Shown: one piece after another, positions 53,018-62,515 of the stretch
How positions within the stretch are numbered: position 1 is the first letter of the stretch
How the letters are laid out: each line of letters opens with the position of its first letter
Origin: CAZBNB01 sp964493245
Lineage (GTDB): Bacteria; Pseudomonadota; Gammaproteobacteria; Legionellales; Legionellaceae
Reading direction: 5' to 3'
NCBI GenBank assembly: GCA_964493245.1
Contig: CAZBNB010000005.1
Location: 1-64,000, forward strand
DNA length: 64,000 bases
The notes under the pieces: generated by a model
What the model was told of the DNA's origin: nothing
Databases searched by the model: none
The model's input: only the letters and a program-made list of their open reading frames with translations
Program-made: the position numbers and the translations under genes

Positions 53018-53791
53018 TTATGGGTTATAATTTGATGATACTTCTATCATTTTATCTGGGTACAATTGTTTAATCCCACGATACCAAGAGCCTTGAGCAT
53101 TGTATAAAGAAAAAAACAACCCCGCTTTGCCATGTAAAAAACCGCCTTGCAACAAATAACAGCGTAAAAACATCCATACCGTACTGGCCAAAGTTTTTCT
53201 TAAGCTGGCTTTTTTCTGCTGACTGATACTCATCTGTGCGCTATAAGAAGAATAACGGTTTAATTTGGCTAATGCATGGCTTACATCACGAAATGAGTTG
53301 TGCAAAATAGGTGATTTCAGTTGTTGAATGTTAAATGTCTCTGGCAACACAATTTTTTCATGCACCAAATCATCACTGTAACGTGCGCCTTTGCGTTTAA
53401 AAAGACGAATATGTCTGGTGGGGCTGGAACAAAAGCGCAAGGGCTTATCATAAAATACCATACGAATGGGAATGCGATACGCATCAGCTTTATCTGCTTG
53501 AATGACATCACAAATAACCTGCTTTAACGTTTCCGGAATAAATTCGTCTGCGTCTAGATTGAGCACCCAATCACCGGTTGCATATTGCAAAGCCCGTTGC
53601 TTTTGTACCCCGTAGCCTTGCCAATCTGTTTCATAAACGTGAGAGGTGTATTGTTTAGCGATACTGACGGTGTTATCTGTGCTTCCGGAGTCGAGAACAA
53701 CGATTTCATCGACCCAAGAAGCCACAGACTTCAAACACCGCTCAATATTATCTGATTCATTCTTCGCAATGATAATAACACTTAACGTCAA
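53018..53791 (-). CDS. Family 2 glycosyltransferase, WaaE/KdtX-like
   Basis: 257 residues, GT-A fold: LSVIIIAKNESDNIERCLKS at the N-terminus and the metal-binding region WVLNLDADEFIPE (DAD). Resembles WaaE/KdtX, which adds a sugar to the LPS inner core. No signal peptide; cytoplasmic face. It overlaps the clpA stop by four bases, an unusual partnership that may be only transcriptional. Confidence 0.87.
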   Translation of the reverse strand: MTLSVIIIAKNESDNIERCLKSVASWVDEIVVLDSGSTDNTVSIAKQYTSHVYETDWQGYGVQKQRALQYATGDWVLNLDADEFIPETLKQVICDVIQADKADAYRIPIRMVFYDKPLRFCSSPTRHIRLFKRKGARYSDDLVHEKIVLPETFNIQQLKSPILHNSFRDVSHALAKLNRYSSYSAQMSISQQKKASLRKTLASTVWMFLRCYLLQGGFLHGKAGLFFSLYNAQGSWYRGIKQLYPDKMIEVSSNYNP

Positions 53792-56061
53792 TTAGCCACT
53801 CCCTCACGATAATCATAACCATCGAACACGAGTTTATCATCACGCATGCTTAATGTCACATGACCACCATTTGCGAGTTTGCCGAACAAGAGCTCCTCCG
53901 CCAAGGGTTTTTTGATTTGCTCTTGAATGAGGCGTGCCATAGGGCGAGCACCCATGACTTTATCGTAGCCATGTGCAATCAGCCAATCACGCGCAGAGCG
54001 ATCAACATCCAAGACAACGCCTTTATTACTCAGCTGTTCTTCTAGCTCCATAATAAATTTGTCGACGACTAATCCAATCGTGTCTTCATCTAACGGTTGG
54101 AAATTAATCACAGCATCCAAGCGATTTCGAAATTCTGGGCTAAATTGGCGTTTTAAAATATCAGCCCCGTCTTTCGTATTATCTTGCTCCGAAAATCCCA
54201 TGGAATTTCGGCTCATTTCTTGAGCACCGACGTTACTGGTCATGACGAGGATCACATGACGGAAGTCAGCGTGACGCCCATTGGTATCGGTTAACGTACC
54301 ATGGTCCATGATTTGTAACAGCAGGTTAAACACATCAGGATGTGCTTTTTCAATTTCGTCTAGCAGCAACACTGAATGCGGGTTTTTGGTAATGGCTTCG
54401 GTTAATAGCCCGCCTTGGTCGTAACCAACATACCCTGGAGGTGCACCAATTAATCGAGAAACAGTATGTTTTTCCATGTATTCTGACATGTCAAAACGCA
54501 CCAGTTCAATACCGAGTAAACTAGCCAATTGTCGTGTCACTTCTGTCTTACCGACACCAGTAGGGCCTGTGAATAAGAAGCAACCCACGGGTTTTTCTGG
54601 TTCACGCAAGCCGGAACGCGATAATTTAATCGCTGAGGCTAACGCGGTAATCGCAGTATCTTGTCCGTAAACCAATAACTTGAGATCTCGCTCTAAGTTA
54701 CGCATGGTATCACGATCACGTGCGGAGACTTTCTTGACGGGAATCCGTGCAATTTTAGCAACCACGTTTTCAATTTCAGTCACTGAAATGATTTTGCGAC
54801 GTTTATTGGCTGTCAGTAAATTTTGATAAGCACCTGCCTCATCGACCACATCGATGGCTTTATCAGGTAAAAATCTATCATTGATAAATTTGGCTGACAA
54901 CTCAGCAGCAGCACGTAGAGAAGGGATAGAAAACTTCACATTGTGATGCTCTTCTAAGCGGCTTTTTAAGCCTTTTAAAATCTCAAACGTTTCTTCAATA
55001 GTTGGTTCACAAATATCGATTTTTTGGAAACGTCTGGCTAATGCTTTGTCCTTTTCAAAAATACCGCGGTATTCTTGATAAGTGGTGGAGCCAATACACT
55101 TCAGCTCACCATTCGCCAGCAATGGTTTAATCAGATTGGAGGCGTCCATCACGCCACCTGAGGCTGCACCAGCACCAATGATGGTATGGATTTCGTCAAT
55201 AAAGAGAATGCCACCATCTTGATCACTGAGTTGTCTTAAAACGGCTTTGAGGCGTTTTTCAAAGTCACCGCGGTACTTGGTACCCGCTAACAAAGCACCC
55301 AAATCCAGTGAGTAGACAACACAATTACGAATGGCTTCGGGGACTTCACCGTCGACGATGCGACGCGCCAAACCTTCTGCAATGGCGGTTTTACCGACAC
55401 CGGCTTCACCTACCAGCAAGGGATTGTTTTTACGACGGCGACACAACACTTGAATTGTTCGCTGAATCTCTTCATTGCGCCCAATCAGTGGATCAATTTT
55501 ACCAAGTCGTGCACGTTTGTTTAAATTCATGCAATAACTTTCTAAAGGTGATTCATTGTTTTCTGCTGTAGCTAACATTTCTTCATCCATCATGGAATGC
55601 ATGCCTTCTCGCATTTCATTGCTGTGGAATTTGGAAATACCGTGCGAAATATAATTAATCACATCCAGGCGTGTGATATTTTCTCTACGTAGAAAATACA
55701 CAGCTTGGCTTTCTTGTTCACTAAAAATGGCTGCCAAAACATTGGCGCCATTGACTTCTGTTTTTCCTGCTGATTGCACATGAAAAACAGCGCGCTGCAA
55801 TACACGTTGAAAGCCTAAAGTAGGCTGTGTCTCACGATCCGCTTCTTCTAGTGGAATAATGGGCGTGGTTTCTTGAATAAACGCTTCTAAATTATGTCGC
55901 AACTCTTCAATATTCGCTTCACAAGCTTGTAAAACATTTGCGGCGGATGGATTGTCAAGTAATGCCAACAATAAGTGCTCAACCGTCATAAACTCATGAC
56001 GTTTGTCTTTGGCCTCCTTAAACGCTAAGTTTAAAGTAAACTCAAGTTCTTTGTTTAGCAT
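53788..56061 (-). CDS. clpA: ClpA, ATPase subunit of ClpAP protease
   Basis: 757 residues. Clp-N domain (MLNKELEFTLNLAFKEAKD), two AAA+ modules with Walker A GEAGVGKTA and GPTGVGKTE, and no middle coiled coil, which separates it from ClpB. Unfolds substrates for ClpP. Start ATG 56061 behind AGGGGAG; a start at 56094 is unlikely. clpS lies directly upstream. Confidence 0.96.
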   Translation of the reverse strand: MLNKELEFTLNLAFKEAKDKRHEFMTVEHLLLALLDNPSAANVLQACEANIEELRHNLEAFIQETTPIIPLEEADRETQPTLGFQRVLQRAVFHVQSAGKTEVNGANVLAAIFSEQESQAVYFLRRENITRLDVINYISHGISKFHSNEMREGMHSMMDEEMLATAENNESPLESYCMNLNKRARLGKIDPLIGRNEEIQRTIQVLCRRRKNNPLLVGEAGVGKTAIAEGLARRIVDGEVPEAIRNCVVYSLDLGALLAGTKYRGDFEKRLKAVLRQLSDQDGGILFIDEIHTIIGAGAASGGVMDASNLIKPLLANGELKCIGSTTYQEYRGIFEKDKALARRFQKIDICEPTIEETFEILKGLKSRLEEHHNVKFSIPSLRAAAELSAKFINDRFLPDKAIDVVDEAGAYQNLLTANKRRKIISVTEIENVVAKIARIPVKKVSARDRDTMRNLERDLKLLVYGQDTAITALASAIKLSRSGLREPEKPVGCFLFTGPTGVGKTEVTRQLASLLGIELVRFDMSEYMEKHTVSRLIGAPPGYVGYDQGGLLTEAITKNPHSVLLLDEIEKAHPDVFNLLLQIMDHGTLTDTNGRHADFRHVILVMTSNVGAQEMSRNSMGFSEQDNTKDGADILKRQFSPEFRNRLDAVINFQPLDEDTIGLVVDKFIMELEEQLSNKGVVLDVDRSARDWLIAHGYDKVMGARPMARLIQEQIKKPLAEELLFGKLANGGHVTLSMRDDKLVFDGYDYREGVAN

Positions 56062-56097
56062 GATCGTTGCTCCCCTTCCACCATTGCTTTCCAATTA

Positions 56098-56421
56098 TCA
56101 TTCTGGCTCCATACAACAAAGCAATGGATGTTGATGAATCCTAGCGAAATCATTCACCAGGACAACCTTGGTCTCTGCAATATCACGGGTGTACACACCA
56201 CAGACACCCCTTCCTTGATGATGAACTTGTAACATGACTTGAGTGGCAAATTCCTCTGGTAAGTAGAAAAACCGTTGTAAAATTGTCACTACAAAATCCA
56301 TGGGCGTATAGTCATCATTGAGCAGTACAACCTTGTATTTCCTGGGTACTAACAACTCAGTCTCTGCTTCAGTTTCTTGAAGTGAGTGCTTCATCTGTTC
56401 AACGACCGTCCATTCACTCAT
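56098..56421 (-). CDS. clpS: ClpS adaptor
   Basis: 107 residues: KYKVVLLNDDYTPMDFVV (DDYT, N-degron pocket) and MLQVHHQGRGVCGVYTRDIAETK. Delivers N-end-rule substrates to ClpAP. First gene of clpS-clpA-glycosyltransferase; a Legionella-like position beside icd. Confidence 0.97.
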   Translation of the reverse strand: MSEWTVVEQMKHSLQETEAETELLVPRKYKVVLLNDDYTPMDFVVTILQRFFYLPEEFATQVMLQVHHQGRGVCGVYTRDIAETKVVLVNDFARIHQHPLLCCMEPE

Positions 56422-56556
56422 AAATTCACTTCCTACCTTATTTTATAGACGTATCTGAGCAGTTTAGCCAGAAGATTAGAAAAAACCTTTTGATAAATTT
56501 TAAATAACGGCTGTTTTTAGCTTTTGTGTATTAATGGAACTTCTAAAGTACTCACT

Positions 56557-56785
56557 AGATCGGAGAAAGGTTTCTCGTTCAGGCGTTGTTATTTTATTTG
56601 GCGGAAGCGTCCGCTTGATCCACTTTTCAAGCGGTTTTACGGGGCCGCCGCCTATTCGCTTCCCGCTCAAAGGCGCTAAAAAGCACATCCCTGTGCTTTT
56701 TACCCCGTAAAACCGCCTGAAAAGTGGCGCTCCCGCAACCCGCCAAATAAAATAACAACGCCTGAACGAGAAATCTGCGAGATCG
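56557..56785. repeat. Giant palindromic element, copy 2 (inverted relative to copy 1)
   Basis: Outer 34-bp arms (about 56571-56604 and 56740-56773) match perfectly, with the same inner stems as copy 1 (CCACTTTTCAAGCGG and CCGCCTGAAAAGTGG, then AAAAAGCAC with GTGCTTTTT). It fills the gap between icd and clpS (56422-56934), which otherwise has no gene. Compared with copy 1, changes in one arm are mirrored in the other. Confidence 0.85.
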
Positions 56786-56934
56786 TTGTTTTGCGTAAGT
56801 TCTGTTTGACTTTCTCAAAAAACAACATTCGGTAGCCATGAACATGGTTAACGAATGTTGTCACTTTGTTTTATCAAATTCAAAAAACAGAGCATCGAGA
56901 ATACGCATTTTCAACGCTCACGAGTTTATAAACT

Positions 56935-58194
56935 CTAGCCCATGTGCTCGATCACTGCTTCCGCAAATCCAGAAGAGCTCACACAAGTGGCATTGTCCAT
57001 CAAGCGCTCAAAGTCGTAAGTCACTGTCTTTGCCGCAATCGCACCTTCGACACCTTTGATGATTTTATCAGCCGCTTCTACCCACCCCATATGACGCAAC
57101 ATCATTTCAGCCGATAGAATCAATGAGCCGGGATTGACTTTGTTTTGCCCTGCATATTTGGGGGCAGTACCATGGGTGGCTTCGAATACAGCAACAGCAT
57201 CGCTCAAGTTTGCGCCTGGTGCAATACCAATACCACCTACTTGTGCTGCTAAAGCATCTGAAATGTAATCACCGTTGAGATTCAATGTTGCAATCACACT
57301 GTACTCTTCGGGGCGTAATAAAATTTGCTGTAAAAATGCATCCGCAATCACATCTTTAATAATGATTGGTTTACCAGTTTCTGGATGATTCATTTGCATC
57401 CAAGGACCGCCTTGATAGAGCGTGGCACCAAATTCATCGCGTGCAACGGCATAGCCCCAATCTTTAAAAGCACCTTCAGTAAATTTCATGATATTGCCCT
57501 TGTGAACCAAGGTCACAGAATCACGATGATTATCAATCGCATAGCGAATCGCGGCTCTGACTAAGCGTGTGGTTCCTTCTCGCGATACTGGCTTCACACC
57601 AATACCACAATGTTCAGGGAAACGAATTTTTTTAACACCCATTTCTTGTTTCAAAAACTGAATAACTTTTTTGGCTTCTGGGGTATCAGCAGCCCACTCA
57701 ATTCCTGCATAAATATCTTCTGAGTTTTCACGAAAAATAACCATGTCTGTTTTTTGTGGTTCTTTTACAGGACTAGGCACACCGGTAAAATAGCGTACTG
57801 GGCGCAAGCAGATATATAAGTCTAGATCTTGTCGAATTGCGACATTCAATGAGCGAATACCACCCCCAACCGGCGTGGTCAGCGGTCCTTTAATAGAAAC
57901 AACAAATTGTTTCATGGCTTGTAATGTTTCTTCGGGAAGCCATTGGTTATCACCATACACAACATTGGCTTTTTCACCCGCATAAATTTCCATCCAAGCA
58001 ATCGATCGTTTGTCACCGTAAGCTTTAGAAATCGCAGCATCAACAACGTGACGCATGGCTGGCGTCACATCCACACCAATACCGTCACCTTCGATAAAAG
58101 GAATAATCGGATTATCAGGCACATGCCAGCTTCCATTTGTATTAACTGTGATTGCTTCCCCTTTTGTGGGGATATTTATTTTTTTAAAGGTCAT
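56935..58194 (-). CDS. icd: Isocitrate dehydrogenase (NADP-dependent)
   Basis: 419-residue TCA-cycle enzyme, isocitrate to 2-oxoglutarate. IPFIEGDGIGVDVTPAM, the substrate/phosphorylation region FRENSEDIYAGIEW, NLNGDYISDALAAQVG and ATHGTAPKYAGQ are conserved. A GGAG site precedes ATG 58194. It overlaps the mreD 3' end by 11 bases, so it may be co-transcribed with mreBCD. Confidence 0.97.
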   Translation of the reverse strand: MTFKKINIPTKGEAITVNTNGSWHVPDNPIIPFIEGDGIGVDVTPAMRHVVDAAISKAYGDKRSIAWMEIYAGEKANVVYGDNQWLPEETLQAMKQFVVSIKGPLTTPVGGGIRSLNVAIRQDLDLYICLRPVRYFTGVPSPVKEPQKTDMVIFRENSEDIYAGIEWAADTPEAKKVIQFLKQEMGVKKIRFPEHCGIGVKPVSREGTTRLVRAAIRYAIDNHRDSVTLVHKGNIMKFTEGAFKDWGYAVARDEFGATLYQGGPWMQMNHPETGKPIIIKDVIADAFLQQILLRPEEYSVIATLNLNGDYISDALAAQVGGIGIAPGANLSDAVAVFEATHGTAPKYAGQNKVNPGSLILSAEMMLRHMGWVEAADKIIKGVEGAIAAKTVTYDFERLMDNATCVSSSGFAEAVIEHMG

Positions 58195-58681
58195 AATAAC
58201 TCCATTGTGATGACTTTGCTTGACGCGTACGAACAGGGATTAACATACATAACCAGGGCCATATTAAAATACTGGTTATGGGTACACCGACGACTTGCCA
58301 AACGAAAACAGCGTGCCCTAAAAATGCATCAATCACATAAAGCACACATTGATATAACAAACAAAACAGTGCAATCATACTCATTTGATGAATCATAGAG
58401 TAATACTTAAAACGATGAACCCTGCCAGATGCAAACCACGTAGTAATTAAAATCGCAAAAGCATGCTCTCCCATAATAGAACCAGATAACACATCTAAAT
58501 AAAGACCCAACAAAAATGCCAAAGACACCCTAAAGTACTTTGGGAAAAAGCTTTGTGTGTACAGAAGCAATAACACAACCCAAGCAGGGCGAATCAGCGA
58601 AAAAATGGCTGGTAAAGGGATGATGGTGAGTACCAAAAAAATAATAAATGCCAAAAACAATCTGACAATGGCAGTGCTCAT
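58184..58681 (-). CDS. mreD: Rod-shape protein MreD
   Basis: 165 residues, about five membrane helices, conserved LAFLLGLYLDVLSGSIMGEHA. Inner-membrane part of the elongasome. Overlaps mreC by four bases and icd by 11 bases. Confidence 0.93.
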   Translation of the reverse strand: MSTAIVRLFLAFIIFLVLTIIPLPAIFSLIRPAWVVLLLLYTQSFFPKYFRVSLAFLLGLYLDVLSGSIMGEHAFAILITTWFASGRVHRFKYYSMIHQMSMIALFCLLYQCVLYVIDAFLGHAVFVWQVVGVPITSILIWPWLCMLIPVRTRQAKSSQWSYYDL

Positions 58682-59592
58682 ATCACCCCTTCCAGCAGTC
58701 TAAGACGCTCATTTAATTGACTGGTCAATTCGTTGTAACCAGAATCAGGCCAAATTAATAACACTAAACGACTGCGATTTAATAACGCCACGGGACTAAC
58801 GGTGACTTTGATAAAGTCATCTCCTGGCATACTGATAACTTCATCGACCCGCCCAACAGGATATCCTTCTGGATACAACCGGCCTAACCCAGATGTAACC
58901 AACAAATCGCCTTTGGCAATCGATGAGGTTTTGGGTAAATTCAGCAGTGACAAACGCCCTATATTATTTGTGCCGACTAAAATGGCGCGCTCCCCAGTTC
59001 TATCATTCCTGACCGGAACCGCACACTTTGCATCTGAAATCAATAATACCGTGCTGGTCATTGGGCCCGCATCGATGACTTGCCCCATGACGCCTTTTGC
59101 ATCCAACACCGGCTGACCGACACCCACACCATTACGAGTGCCTTTGTCTATCATCAATAATTGACGCGCATTGCTCGCATCTACTGCCAAAATCTGCGCG
59201 GCCATGGTGCGGGAATGGGCTTTGGTTGATGCAGCTAATAATTGCTTTAACTCAGAGTTTTCTGTTTGTAATGCTAGAAATTTTTGTAAACGCGCTTCTA
59301 ATATGGTTTGTTGGTAGCGTAATTGCATATTTTCAGCGATCAAGGCTTTTTTACTGCCTATAAAAGACCCCGTCCAACCAATCATGCGCGCAGGATAATC
59401 CACCGCAAATTGTAAAGGCGCGACAAAAACGGAGAAGCCACTTCGAATAGGGCTCAGTATCCGATTATGATAGTCAGTTATCATAAAAGCCAAAGCAATG
59501 CAAAGCGCGAGCACGTATCGTAATGATAGGTACTCGCGCTTTGCAAATAACTTGCTTTGTTGTTTATTCTGTTGAGAGAAAATCACCGCCAC
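58678..59592 (-). CDS. mreC: Rod-shape protein MreC
   Basis: 304 residues. One N-terminal membrane helix, a periplasmic coiled coil (about residues 85-120), then beta domains with ILAVDASNARQLLMIDKG and DLLVTSGLGRLYPEGYPVG. Scaffolds PBP2/RodA. Its start lies 29 bases inside the mreB 3' end, so initiation may depend on mreB translation. Confidence 0.95.
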   Translation of the reverse strand: MAVIFSQQNKQQSKLFAKREYLSLRYVLALCIALAFMITDYHNRILSPIRSGFSVFVAPLQFAVDYPARMIGWTGSFIGSKKALIAENMQLRYQQTILEARLQKFLALQTENSELKQLLAASTKAHSRTMAAQILAVDASNARQLLMIDKGTRNGVGVGQPVLDAKGVMGQVIDAGPMTSTVLLISDAKCAVPVRNDRTGERAILVGTNNIGRLSLLNLPKTSSIAKGDLLVTSGLGRLYPEGYPVGRVDEVISMPGDDFIKVTVSPVALLNRSRLVLLIWPDSGYNELTSQLNERLRLLEGVI

Positions 59593-60601
59593 GTAAATCC
59601 ATTGTTTCTAATGCTTTGCCACCGCCACGAGCTACACAAGTCAAAGGATCTTCTGCAACCAATACAGGCAGGCCTGTTTCTTCCATCAACAAGGTATCCA
59701 TATTTTTCAATAACGCCCCACCGCCAGTCAGAACCATTCCTCGCTCAGCAATGTCCGCGGCTAACTCAGGTGGCGCTAACTCCAATGCAGCACGTACTGC
59801 GCCTACAATACCTGAAAGCGGCTCTTGTAAGGCTTCGAGAATTTCTGCACTGGTTAATTTGAAGCTGCGTGGAACCCCTTCAGCCAAGTTACGACCGCGC
59901 ACTTCAATTTCAAATAAATCACGGCTAGGGTAGGCAAAGCCGATTTCATGCTTAATACGCTCTGCAGTGGTTTCACCAATCAATGTGCCATAATTTCTGC
60001 GCACATAAGACACGATAGCATCATCAAACTTATCACCGCCAATACGTACAGACTGGTGATAGACGATACCGCTCAGAGAAATAATAGCGACTTCGGTCGT
60101 ACCACCACCGATATCAACCACCATAGAACCACTGGCTTCTTCAACTGGCATACCTGACCCTAAAGCAGCAGCCATAGGCTCTTCAATGAGAAACACTTCG
60201 CGCGCACCCGCACCCATCGCTGATTCACGAATAGCGCGACGCTCAACTTGTGTTGATCCACAAGGAACACAAACTAAAACACGTGGACTTGGACGTAAGA
60301 AACGGTTTTCATGAACTTTATGAATAAAATGTTGTAACATTTTTTCGGTCACAAAGAAGTCAGCAATCACCCCGTCTTTCATAGGGCGAATCGCACTGAT
60401 ATTGCCAGGTGTTCGGCCCAACATGCGTTTAGCTTCTAAACCAACCGCAACCACTCGCTTTTGTCCAGCCTCCATGCGTTGAGCAACAACCGATGGCTCA
60501 TTTAAAACAATGCCTTTATCACGCACATAAATGAGTGTATTGGCAGTGCCTAAATCGATGGATAAATCGTTAGAAAATACCCCTCTTAGTTTTCTGAACA
60601 T
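59564..60601 (-). CDS. mreB: Actin-like MreB
   Basis: 345 residues. Actin ATPase motifs: SIDLGTANTLIYVRDKGIVL, MVVDIGGGTTEVAIISLSG and MVLTGGGALLKNMD. Directs lateral wall synthesis and rod shape. Heads mreBCD; its promoter should lie in 60602-60720, opposite the ComEA-like gene. Confidence 0.98.
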   Translation of the reverse strand: MFRKLRGVFSNDLSIDLGTANTLIYVRDKGIVLNEPSVVAQRMEAGQKRVVAVGLEAKRMLGRTPGNISAIRPMKDGVIADFFVTEKMLQHFIHKVHENRFLRPSPRVLVCVPCGSTQVERRAIRESAMGAGAREVFLIEEPMAAALGSGMPVEEASGSMVVDIGGGTTEVAIISLSGIVYHQSVRIGGDKFDDAIVSYVRRNYGTLIGETTAERIKHEIGFAYPSRDLFEIEVRGRNLAEGVPRSFKLTSAEILEALQEPLSGIVGAVRAALELAPPELAADIAERGMVLTGGGALLKNMDTLLMEETGLPVLVAEDPLTCVARGGGKALETMDLRGGDFLSTE

Positions 60602-60790
60602 AGTTCGTCATTCCTCGTCTTATTTTAAGGGAAATTCTAACTGATATTTGCATAAAAAACGACAGTTTCATAGGAAAATTCTCTATATCCGTCTTCATTC
60701 AGAAAATCGACTTGTTTTCAAAAAATGGTTCGGTTAGGATATTTTCGCGAAGGAATCCTTACGCATGTCCAATCAAATAGGAGAACAATA

Positions 60791-61129
60791 ATGAAAACAA
60801 CAGGATATGTTGCTGCTTTGATATGCGCTTTTTTAGCGACCACACCCCTTATAGCCAAACCACTCGACACGAAAACATCTACGCCACCGAAACAAATATC
60901 AACCCTACCTGCCAAACAGAAGCAAATTAATCTCAATACAGCCACACCAGAACAATTAACACATGTTTTTCGAGGCATAGGACCCAAACGCGCCGAAACA
61001 ATTGTCGCTTATCGGCAACAACATGGTCGATTTAAATCCGTGACTGAATTAGCAGAAATAAAAGGAATAGGACAAGCTTTTGTAGCCAAAAATTTATCCG
61101 ATTTACAACGCATCTTTGTATTAGAATAG
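60791..61129 (+). CDS. ComEA-like helix-hairpin-helix protein, secreted
   Basis: 112 residues. Signal peptide (GYVAALICAFLATTPLIAKP), a short linker, then two HhH motifs: INLNTATPEQLTHVFRGIGP and FKSVTELAEIKGIGQ. The fold binds DNA; in competent bacteria ComEA pulls incoming DNA into the periplasm. AGGAG precedes ATG 60791. No other com genes here. Confidence 0.9.
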   Translation: MKTTGYVAALICAFLATTPLIAKPLDTKTSTPPKQISTLPAKQKQINLNTATPEQLTHVFRGIGPKRAETIVAYRQQHGRFKSVTELAEIKGIGQAFVAKNLSDLQRIFVLE

Positions 61130-61134
61130 CGGCT

Positions 61135-61288
61135 GTTAACAACTTATCTTACGCAGCGATGTCTTTTTTGCACCTTATCGAGATAAATTGAACCGAGAAG
61201 CAGAGTTTACATAAGTAAATGAGCATTCGAGGCTCAATTTATCTCGACAATTTGCTAAAAAATACTATGCGACATAAGGTGAGTTAAC
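61135..61288. repeat. MITE-like element with two nested inverted repeats
   Basis: Outer ends GTTAAC (61135 and 61283) with imperfect inverted arms; inner arms GAGATAAATTGAACC and its complement with one mismatch (about 61181-61245). It fills the gap between the ComEA-like gene and the kinase and ends 17 bases from the kinase stop. Confidence 0.72.
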
Positions 61289-61304
61289 AATTGATAGCAC
61301 TAAA

Positions 61305-62444
61305 TCAAAGCGTAAAACTCTGTTTAGATTGGTTTCTGCATCGAAATATAGGCTCCTGATTTGCTTTCGACCAAAAAGAATGCCGCTGCATGGAGTTAGG
61401 TTCTTGTTTGATAAGTTGTACGTTATTGTGTGTGTGGCAAACTCTATTTTCTAACCAACCGTATGCATTACCGGAGTAGTTTTTTAATCCCGTAGGTGAT
61501 ACAAGCTTTGTTTCAAGCTCCACTGTAGATTCTGCCTCAAGAGGAACTGTAAGCTTTATTTCAAGCCCCGCTGTAGATTCTACCTCAAGAGGAACTACAA
61601 GCTTTGTTTCAAGCTCCGCTGTAGATTCTGCCTCAAAAAGCACTGCAAGCTCTTTGGCCGATGCGCGTTTGGTTGAGTCTCGTTGTAAACATTGCTTGAT
61701 AATTGAGGCCAAAAAAGATGAAGCATGCGATGGAATAGGATTGGGCCCGTTAACAATACAAACCCATAACCTCTGAAATTCAAAATCTTCCAGTGTACTA
61801 TACGGTATTTTTTGATCCAGCATTTCTACTACCGTTATCCCGAGCGCCCAGACATCATCAAATGGAGTAAAACAAAAAGGTTGGTCTATTGATTGTGGCT
61901 CTTTTAATTTGCTTAAAGATATGATCTGCTCTGCGATTTGCGGCGATAGATAACGCGGCGTACCATAGTTTTTATTATTTTTGGCGTTGTCAATCGAAAG
62001 GGATAAACCAAAATCTGCAATTTTAGCTTTGTTGTCACTGGTCAGAAGAATATTGCTTGGCTTTATGTCTCGGTGTACAAAACCTTTGCTGTGCAGACAC
62101 TCTAGTCCAGAAACGATATCTTTAGTAATGGATTCGCAAAATACCTGCGATAAAGGTTTATCTGAATCGTAGATTAGCCTCTTTAATGAGCCATTTTCTA
62201 ATGGCTCTAATACAATGTAATACAATCCTTTACGCGATCCTGATGCTTTATGACTCATAAGTGAAACAATATGAGGATGAGCCACTTGAGATAGCGTCTC
62301 AGCTTCTGCTTCTGCGCATCTTTTATGAGATGGGGAACGATTCATATCAATTATTTTGACGGCAACACGGCAACCATACCAAGAACCTTCATAAACCTGA
62401 CCAAAAGCACCCATACCTAGTATTTGAGGACTTATTTTTAACAT
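61305..62444 (-). CDS. Eukaryotic-like Ser/Thr protein kinase with tandem repeat
   Basis: 379 residues. Kinase domain about residues 5-268: Gly loop GMGAFG (10-15), Lys30 in VAVKI, HRDIKPSN (HRD 124-126), DFG 144-146, GTPRYLSPQ in place of APE. Three 16-residue repeats follow at 270-317 (FEAESTAELETKLVVP and two variants), then a polar tail without a membrane helix. No PASTA domain, so cytosolic or exported rather than a cell-wall sensor. Kinases of this type in Legionellales include host-targeted effectors; that role is inference. Between ComEA-like and murG, on the murG strand. Confidence 0.88.
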   Translation of the reverse strand: MLKISPQILGMGAFGQVYEGSWYGCRVAVKIIDMNRSPSHKRCAEAEAETLSQVAHPHIVSLMSHKASGSRKGLYYIVLEPLENGSLKRLIYDSDKPLSQVFCESITKDIVSGLECLHSKGFVHRDIKPSNILLTSDNKAKIADFGLSLSIDNAKNNKNYGTPRYLSPQIAEQIISLSKLKEPQSIDQPFCFTPFDDVWALGITVVEMLDQKIPYSTLEDFEFQRLWVCIVNGPNPIPSHASSFLASIIKQCLQRDSTKRASAKELAVLFEAESTAELETKLVVPLEVESTAGLEIKLTVPLEAESTVELETKLVSPTGLKNYSGNAYGWLENRVCHTHNNVQLIKQEPNSMQRHSFWSKANQEPIFRCRNQSKQSFTL

Positions 62445-62515
62445 AAATGACTACCACAAAAAAAGATGCTTTATTTTACAACAGATCCAAGCATTTTGAC
62501 TAATAAAGCCTCGAT

